From: Balaenoptera acutorostrata
Lineage: Eukaryota; Chordata; Mammalia; Artiodactyla; Balaenopteridae
Direction: 5' to 3'
Assembly: GCF_949987535.1 (NCBI RefSeq)
Contig: NC_080074.1
Location: forward strand, 38,113,641 to 38,177,640
DNA: 64,000 nt
Shown: positions 57,722-64,000 of the stretch, one piece after another
Layout of the letters: each line of letters begins with the position of its first letter
Numbering within the stretch: position 1 is the stretch's first letter
Position numbers and translations under genes: made by a program
The notes under the pieces: model-generated
Told to the model about the DNA's origin: nothing
What the model saw: the letters and a program-made list of their open reading frames with translations, nothing else
Databases searched by the model: none

Positions 57722-58260
57722 ACTTCTGCTTCTGGCCAAGATGAAGTGACAGAGACTCAATTTACCCTACTACCTAAAAACAATGAAAAAATAAATGGAC
57801 AAAATCTGTAAATCAAAGTATTCAATACAGTGGACATAAAGCAAGGAAGGACAGTGATCCCTAAGAGACATGACAAAAATGAGGTGAGCTCTTCCCAGCT
57901 TTTTGCCTTGAGAGAGCTTCCATGCTGTGTGGCACAGGGAGGGGGTACCTAGGTAGAGACAGCCATGGTCCCTGAGTTAAGGAGTCTGAGCTGAGGTCTG
58001 GAGAAACCAAGGTGGAAAGAATTCTGCAAATCCCAACACCTGAAAAGAGAGCTGCACACAGATCTGCAGTGGATTCCCTGAGTATTGAAGAGAATACTGA
58101 TCAGTGCATGACTGTGAGAAAACTCCTCGAGGCTGGGGAAAGAAACGCCCTAAAGGATGGGGATGTTGTTTATAAGCATGACATGAAATACAGGACCCCT
58201 AAAGTAATAGATTAGTTAACTTCTTTACATAATAGCTGAGAATACTCTACATCAAAAAAG
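57722..58260 (+). mobile_element. Possible old L1 5'UTR fragment
   Basis: 'acttctgcttctggccaaga' followed by 'tgaagtgacagagactc' and a region on inhibitory decayed frames resembles the head of an old mammalian L1 5'UTR (the '..CCAAGATG' opening). The 67-codon frame 58012-58215 is not recognised. Family assignment is tentative. Confidence 0.4.
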
Positions 58261-58394
58261 TCAAAAGACAATGATAGATAAAAATGTATGCAATAAATGG
58301 AACAGATGAGAGCCAGTTTTCCTTAATATGCAAAACAACGCATAGTTAGTTAAGGAAAAGATTAATAATCCAATGGAAAATGAAAAACACTGTA

Positions 58395-58650
58395 AAGGTG
58401 CAGAGTATGTGGAAGCGTGATTATTGCAGGGTCATTTGTAATTTAAAAAATTTTTTTTCTGTATTCTATCAAGAGAAATGTGGTTGAATACATTTTGGTA
58501 CACTCACAAAATGAAATATTATTTAGCATATAGAAAGAACAAGGGAAATCTCTATATCCTGATATGAAGAGAATAGGACAGATTATTTTGGAAATAAAAT
58601 AAAATTGCAGAATATTAATATAGTATAATCCTACATTTGTAAAAATTATA
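58395..58650 (+). mobile_element. Old L1 3' fragment
   Basis: 'cacaaaatgaaatattattt' near 58505 corresponds to the ORF2 C-terminal segment 'YTMEYY'; an old 3'UTR follows. It may be the other end of the element whose head is at 57722. Confidence 0.55.
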
Positions 58651-58859
58651 ATAAATAAATGTGTTTGTAATATGAAAAGAAAATAAAATGGAAAAAAGTT
58701 TATAAAATGACATTAATAATGAATAAATATAAGAAAATAACATACCAAAGGCCAATATATCTATGAATATATGGATGTATTAATAAAAATACTATCAGAT
58801 TTGTAAAAATATAAACAGTTGATGAACAGCAGTGTTCATATCTGCTATGTAAAACAGAA

Positions 58860-59060
58860 ATTATCAAACAGTTAGTGTTACAGATTCTGGAGTCTGAGCT
58901 TGAGTCCCAGCTATACCATTGACAAGAGTGGTTATGGGAAAATGGCTTAATTTCTTTAAGCCTTAATTCCACATCTCTAAATAAAGCAGGTATTGTCTGT
59001 TCCATTGGGCTATCATGGGAATTAAATGAGAGGATGAATGTAACATACCAGCCAAAAAGA
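58860..59060 (+). repeat. MIR SINE
   Basis: Sense MIR: 'acagattctggagtctgagc', 'ttgagtcccagctataccat', and 'gggaattaaatgagaggatg' at the 3' side. Confidence 0.8.
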
Positions 59061-59084
59061 CTTGGGTCATTAGTAATGAAAGGC

Positions 59085-59330
59085 AACATGTACTGATTGT
59101 TCACCATGTACCACATATTCTAAGAACTCTGTATGAACTATTTTAGTCTTCAATAGCTCTATGGATGGAGACTACTACATAAGTTGATATGTATATATTT
59201 ATATCGTATATAGTGTCCAGAACATAGAAAATATTATGTAGATGTTTGTATTATTGTCATTGTCATCCTAATTTCCTAAATTTAAAGATAAGGGAGCTGA
59301 GAGTTTAAATATTAAAGGTTAGTTTATCTA
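59085..59330 (-). repeat. Nested MIR fragments
   Basis: An antisense MIR ('gttcaccatgtaccacatat', '..aagataagggagctgagag') appears to be split by a sense MIR 3' end ('agtgtccagaacatagaaaa', 59205-59224). Both are diverged. Confidence 0.5.
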
Positions 59331-62300
59331 TCAAGGAATTTACCTTGAATGTGAATTTAGAAGTGTGGCTTTAGAACACAATCTTTATTTTATGTGCACT
59401 TATTAGGTAAATAATACCTATGATTGTTATTGTTAAATTATTTGATTCATGTAAATATGAATATTTGTATGTTCACAGACTATGTCAAGGAAGACTATGC
59501 ATCAAGCCATTAATTTAAAAATACAGATGTATGAATTAAAAATAAATTATGTAAGTATATCTATATCTGTGCATATATTTGTATACTGTCTACCTCTATA
59601 CATATGAAGTATCTGTCTATAAATGTGTACATATATATCACATTAAAATGTAACAACTTATATATGTACAACAAAAATTAGCACGTGCATTTGATTATTT
59701 TGCTTGTAGTTCCTAATATAAAGAACATAATTTTTTCTTGTAGCTAATGAACAATAGTCAAAAGTTTGAAACTTGTTTCATTGAATAAAATTGCTAAATA
59801 TACGTTATGTGTTAAAAATGTATAGTTATAATATATTAGAGAAAATAGTGTTTGTTTTCTATGGATATGAAGAAGTCTTCTTCATATATGAGAGGTATGA
59901 GCGGTACTTTTGCTTTTGTGCTATCACCAACCTTATGATTATTTTTATCTGCAGAATGCTATTTCACATGTTAATGAAAGAGTATACTTTGTTCATTTCT
60001 GTTTTATTTAGAAGCCTCTGATATTGTTTAATATAAGTAGTTGATCTTTTAAAACCCTGTCTCTTATTGTATCTCCCTCATGAATAGAGGCTGCTTCAAA
60101 ATACTGAAATATGCCTCATATGATGGACATAACACAAATTAATAGAATCTCTTACTAATGCAGAACTTTTAATGTAACCATGGTTTCATCATTGAACATT
60201 TCTATTGTTAGTTCCCTATTCTAATGGAGAAAGGCAAAACAGCAGGACTTTTTGATATCAGGATAATCTGAATGTAAAATGACAGAATAAAATACAAAAG
60301 GAAGATAGCTGAGCTTTATGTGAGTATGGATTTCAATATATAATCTTAATTTCCAAAAGGTAAAATGGATTCCTATGCCAAAGCAATGCCTCTAATTTAA
60401 ACTACAATTTATTGTGAAGAATGAAGTGCATGATGAAACATTAAGGCAAACTGTCAGTACTGATGCTTAAATGTTGTGATTACAGTTGCTATTTGAGGGT
60501 AGAGATCATTTTGCTTGAATTACTTGCTAGTAAATTTATTGTTCAAATAATATGGTCCCTAAAATGTGGTATAAAATGGATAGCTACAATCAATAGACTT
60601 GTGATTTACATATCTGTTGTAGATATTTCCATTGTTAAGTTGCTGTGTATAAAAAGAAATAAAGACGGCAAACCTGTGGGAAAAATGTTGAAGATGCAAA
60701 TTACAGATTATGCTATTAATTCACTCAGTGGCAGGGAAATTTTCAGGCATACACCAGCTTCACATGTTAATTGGAAGAGAGTAAATGTTCTAAAAATATG
60801 TAAAAAAAGAATTAGCTTCTTTGGTAAATAATATTAAACAATACTACGTGATAGTGAAGTTAAATTGTACATCATTTATATTGATGGATAGATCTGTGAC
60901 ATAATTGATTAAATTAATAGTTGTAATGTGAAGTTTAATTTTAAAAGCTCCCAGAGCAAAATATTCAAAGATAATAAATTAAGTTTTCTTTGACCTGTCA
61001 GCCAAACATTGATGGACACAGGAAAGGATACTCCTTTTTCGATAATTTTGCCCTTACCCTCATCAAATTACATTCAAATAAACAAAATCCTCCTACCTTA
61101 TCCTTTAGAATACTGTATCAGAGTTCCAAGTTAGGTTTTGGCAGATTTTTAAAAACATGTATACATTCTTTAAACTGAGATATAATAATGATGATCTAAT
61201 GACCAACAGTTAAATAACTTCTTGAAAAAGATCTCAGCATGGCATTTTTAAATTTCCATGACTTATTTTGAGCTACTACAGACTTTCCATATCCATTTTT
61301 TTAATTGTCTAGTATTGGAAAACATTTCCTAACAAATCAGAGATGCAGATTACAGGAGTAAACATTTTATTTTAGCTCTCGCTTTGATTCTAAAGCACTG
61401 TATAAAATGAAAAGAGTAATTTAATACCTATGGCCTGATTACCTTATAGGACAGGTTTTATTATTATTTGTGTTAGTATTACTATCAAGGATTAGTGTTT
61501 TTTTTAGTTCACAATGGGATCATGAAATGGTGTCATTTATCGTGGTAGGCAAGAATTGGTCTTACTATGGAAATCATATATTATTCTCAAATTCCTTACA
61601 TGTGAATAAATTGTTTGCACATGGAGGAGTTAGAAACTTACAAATGTATTTCAAGCCTCCCATACTATACCTACTACTGAGCATTTTATTTCATCATACT
61701 TGAAATTCTTTGAAGAAATGCAATATAATTAGCTTTCTTATCTTCCACAAATATAAAATGTGTGTGTGTGTATACATGTGTGTTTATATATATATAATCT
61801 AGGTAAATGTTTTTAATCTATGATTCAAAGATAAGCAAGCGATTTGTTTTATTCTGTCTGTTTTGTGCATTTTTAAGTTAAAGTTTTTTAAAGTAACTTT
61901 ACTCATTTTCAGAGATCTAAATGAAAGTGTACTGGCAGCACTCTGTTTAAAGGTGTCATATAATGACTACATTTTAGCATGTTTTCCTTTTACAGTAATT
62001 AAATTGTGAAGTGCATGGCCAGAATAGCTCCTGATGTGAAAAATTCGCACTACAGTCATATCATTTAAAATTGATTTATCTTAGAAAACTGACAGTATAA
62101 TGGATATAACGTCATTAACCTTGAAACCAAGATCTATAATTACCCAAAGTTGAAAGGAATAAAGGTCACCATCTAAAGGTTATCCTCAATATCGTGATCT
62201 AATTTCTAAAGGACAAACTACTTCATCTAACATCCACTGTCTAAGTGATCACAAAATAATCATTGTAAATTAGTCTAAACTAAATCACCTTGTCCATCTG

Positions 62301-63844
62301 TAGAGTTCCTTTGTCCTATAATAGGTAAATGACAAAGGAAGGGAATATTGGATTACTCTTGTTGATGCCCACATGGTGCGTGCCCCATAAACGTACGCAG
62401 CCTATTAAGCTCGTGGTGTTTTATTAATCTTAGCCAGATTGGCCGGTGTGGTTAGTCCTTTCTAAAATGTGTCCTTCCTTCATCAAATAAAGGTTTTTCT
62501 AAAGGTTTTCAAGAAGATGACATCACTGCAACCCTGGAGTCTTGAATAGTTTTCCCACGTGAATAAGTTAAACAAACCTTGAGGTTACAGAAAAGCAATT
62601 AATCCAGTCATCTGAAGGACTTTTAGGCAGAAACACTGCCTTCAATTTACATGGTAAATACATTATTCCAGTAAAAGACAAGAAAATAAATAAGTACAAA
62701 TATTATTTCAGAAACGTTTCAAGTAATGTAATGTGGGTATGTAAGATAATATAAAGCAAGATAAATACCTAATATAAGTATGCATGTAGGAAATAACTAT
62801 AAATAATATGAAGAGACTGGGTATAGAACATTTCATGGAGATAGTAATTGATAAATGATAAATGATAGTAATTGATAGTAATTGATAAATGATAGTAATG
62901 TTCCTTAGTTGTAGGCTCATTTTACAATGTTATGACAGTAACTATTTTATTAGTCATATCTTCAACTATTTAGCCAGTTTTAAATGTGCATAATGCCTTA
63001 TGTGCAATTTGAATTTACATTTAGAGTACATTCGTATGGAATATTATAATTTATTCATTAAAATTAGAGCTTTTGATATAAGTATAATATAATGTCTTTC
63101 CTAAAATGAACCAAAACATAAATTACACATTTAAATTCTTAAAATGTAATTTTTATGGCAATAAACATAACAGGATATAATGATATTCTTAAACACTGAC
63201 TGACAGGAATATTGAGTTTATTCTTGCAGTAAAATGGAGAAATTAAATTAAATTATATTTTCCCATATCAGGAAAACTAACTCCCAGTTTTAATTCCAAT
63301 ATAATTTTAATATTTAGTTTTTGAAAATAAGAACCCAAATATTCAAAGTATCTTAAAGTACTTAAGAGATTCTCCTATAATATGCCTCCTGTTTGGAAAA
63401 GTAGTATCTGTGAGGTAATTAGTTTTAGTAGCCCACATTTTACTTAAGATTTTGAAAATGGTTCCTTCTAAGAAAATGCAAAATCCCAACATTTGGAGAT
63501 GAAAATATTTTCTCATAACTGCTATCCTTGATGGTATCAGAAATTAGCCTGAGAGTATTATAATGCTCCATCAAATAAGTGACATCTTGGTGAAGTAGGA
63601 GGAATAAACAAACAAATAAACCTGAGTTTGACCTAGAGTAAAGCAATTTTGAAAAGTTATTCAAGTGAACAATCTATCTTTGCATATTTCAGTTTAAAAT
63701 TCTAAAATGTCACTTTTTTTCTTTTAAATTCAGTTTGTCAGCCACTTTCTGCATTATTAGAGTGATATTTAAGCACATACAAGTTTTTACCTTTTCAAAG
63801 CAAAAATAATACCTTAGGATAGTTTAATTCGATGTTGCTTGCTT
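59331..63844. other. About 4.5 kb without recognisable repeats
   Basis: AT-rich DNA in which I recognise no SINE, LINE, LTR or DNA transposon apart from small TA/TG runs (61758-61796) and a short ATTGATA-type repeat at 62848-62896. The longest frame is 122 codons (60463-60831) with no domain. This is the longest repeat-free part of the window; it may include conserved non-coding sequence, which cannot be judged without an alignment. Confidence 0.45.
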
Positions 63845-64000
63845 TTTAAAAATTGAAGTATAGTTGATTTACAATGTTGTGTTAGTTTCAGGTATACAGC
63901 AAAGTGATTCAGTTATATATATTATACACATATACATATTTTTTCAGATTCTTTTCCATTATAGGTTATTATAAGATATTGAATATAGTTCCCTGTGCTA
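63845..64000 (-). mobile_element. L1 3' tail, antisense, running off the window
   Basis: Complement of the third L1 3'UTR type: 'aaaattgaagtatagttgat', 'ttacaatgttgtgttagttt', 'caggtatacagcaaagtgat', '..atagttccctgtgct'. The T-rich start is the A tail of the element, so it extends to the right beyond position 64000. Confidence 0.9.

Noticed and set aside
60463..60831. 122-codon open frame as a new gene
   Set aside because: No start context, domain, neighbouring exon or codon bias is apparent, and the DNA is AT-rich with a low threshold for interest. A frame of this length is expected by chance in 64 kb on six frames.

Overview
This is a stretch of mammalian nuclear DNA, most likely from a whale or dolphin (Cetacea). 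It is AT-rich, has no compact gene arrangement, and is built largely of interspersed repeats. Two tRNA-derived SINEs of the CHR type (46.0 kb and 55.2 kb) place it in the cetacean/hippo/ruminant clade. The absence of any recognisable ruminant BovB or Bov-tA element argues for a cetacean or hippo. I found no host protein-coding exon, no structural RNA gene and no CRISPR-like array. Every long reading frame belongs to a LINE-1 (L1) element.

Layout. 1-6 kb: AT-rich sequence with an ancient antisense L1 and simple repeats. 6.1-10.8 kb: an old L1 tail, then a decayed class III (ERVL-type) endogenous retrovirus in sense orientation whose pol fragments can be followed in order, with a short hAT-like element inside it. 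11-28 kb: mostly unrecognised sequence with L2, MIR, old L1, an MLT1 LTR (19.15 kb), two other LTR-like pieces, one younger 5'-truncated antisense L1 (19.7-20.5 kb) and a 154-bp MITE. 28.8-41.5 kb: an antisense L1 lacking its 3' end, an older L1 split by an LTR, and a full-length sense L1 with both ORFs open. 46.0-54.0 kb: a CHR SINE, then a second full-length L1 with a CpG-rich monomeric 5'UTR. 55-59.3 kb: a second CHR SINE, L1 tails and MIRs. 59.3-63.8 kb: about 4.5 kb with no repeat I can recognise. The last 155 bases are another L1 tail running off the window.

The most interesting content is the pair of L1 elements. L1-A (35051-41490) has an intact 301-aa ORF1 and an intact 1272-aa ORF2 with the endonuclease, reverse transcriptase and cysteine-rich residues in place. 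It is flanked by a perfect 17-bp target-site duplication and carries about 450 bp of non-L1 sequence, a five-copy ~82-bp minisatellite, between two A-rich tails; this is the structure of a 3' transduction. L1-B (46837-53953) has a different, longer 5'UTR with two 365-bp tandem monomers, a different 3'UTR, an intact ORF1, and an ORF2 broken near its end by a 4-bp tandem duplication. The two therefore share coding regions but have unrelated control regions, as expected of separate recently active L1 lineages in one genome. The shorter copies in the window can be sorted into these lineages by their tails.

Within each L1 the parts work together as a retrotransposon. The 5'UTR supplies the internal promoter, ORF1p coats the RNA as a trimeric chaperone, ORF2p nicks genomic DNA and reverse-transcribes the RNA in place, and the CHR SINEs depend on that same machinery in trans. 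All family assignments here are from memory of consensus sequences, with no database search.
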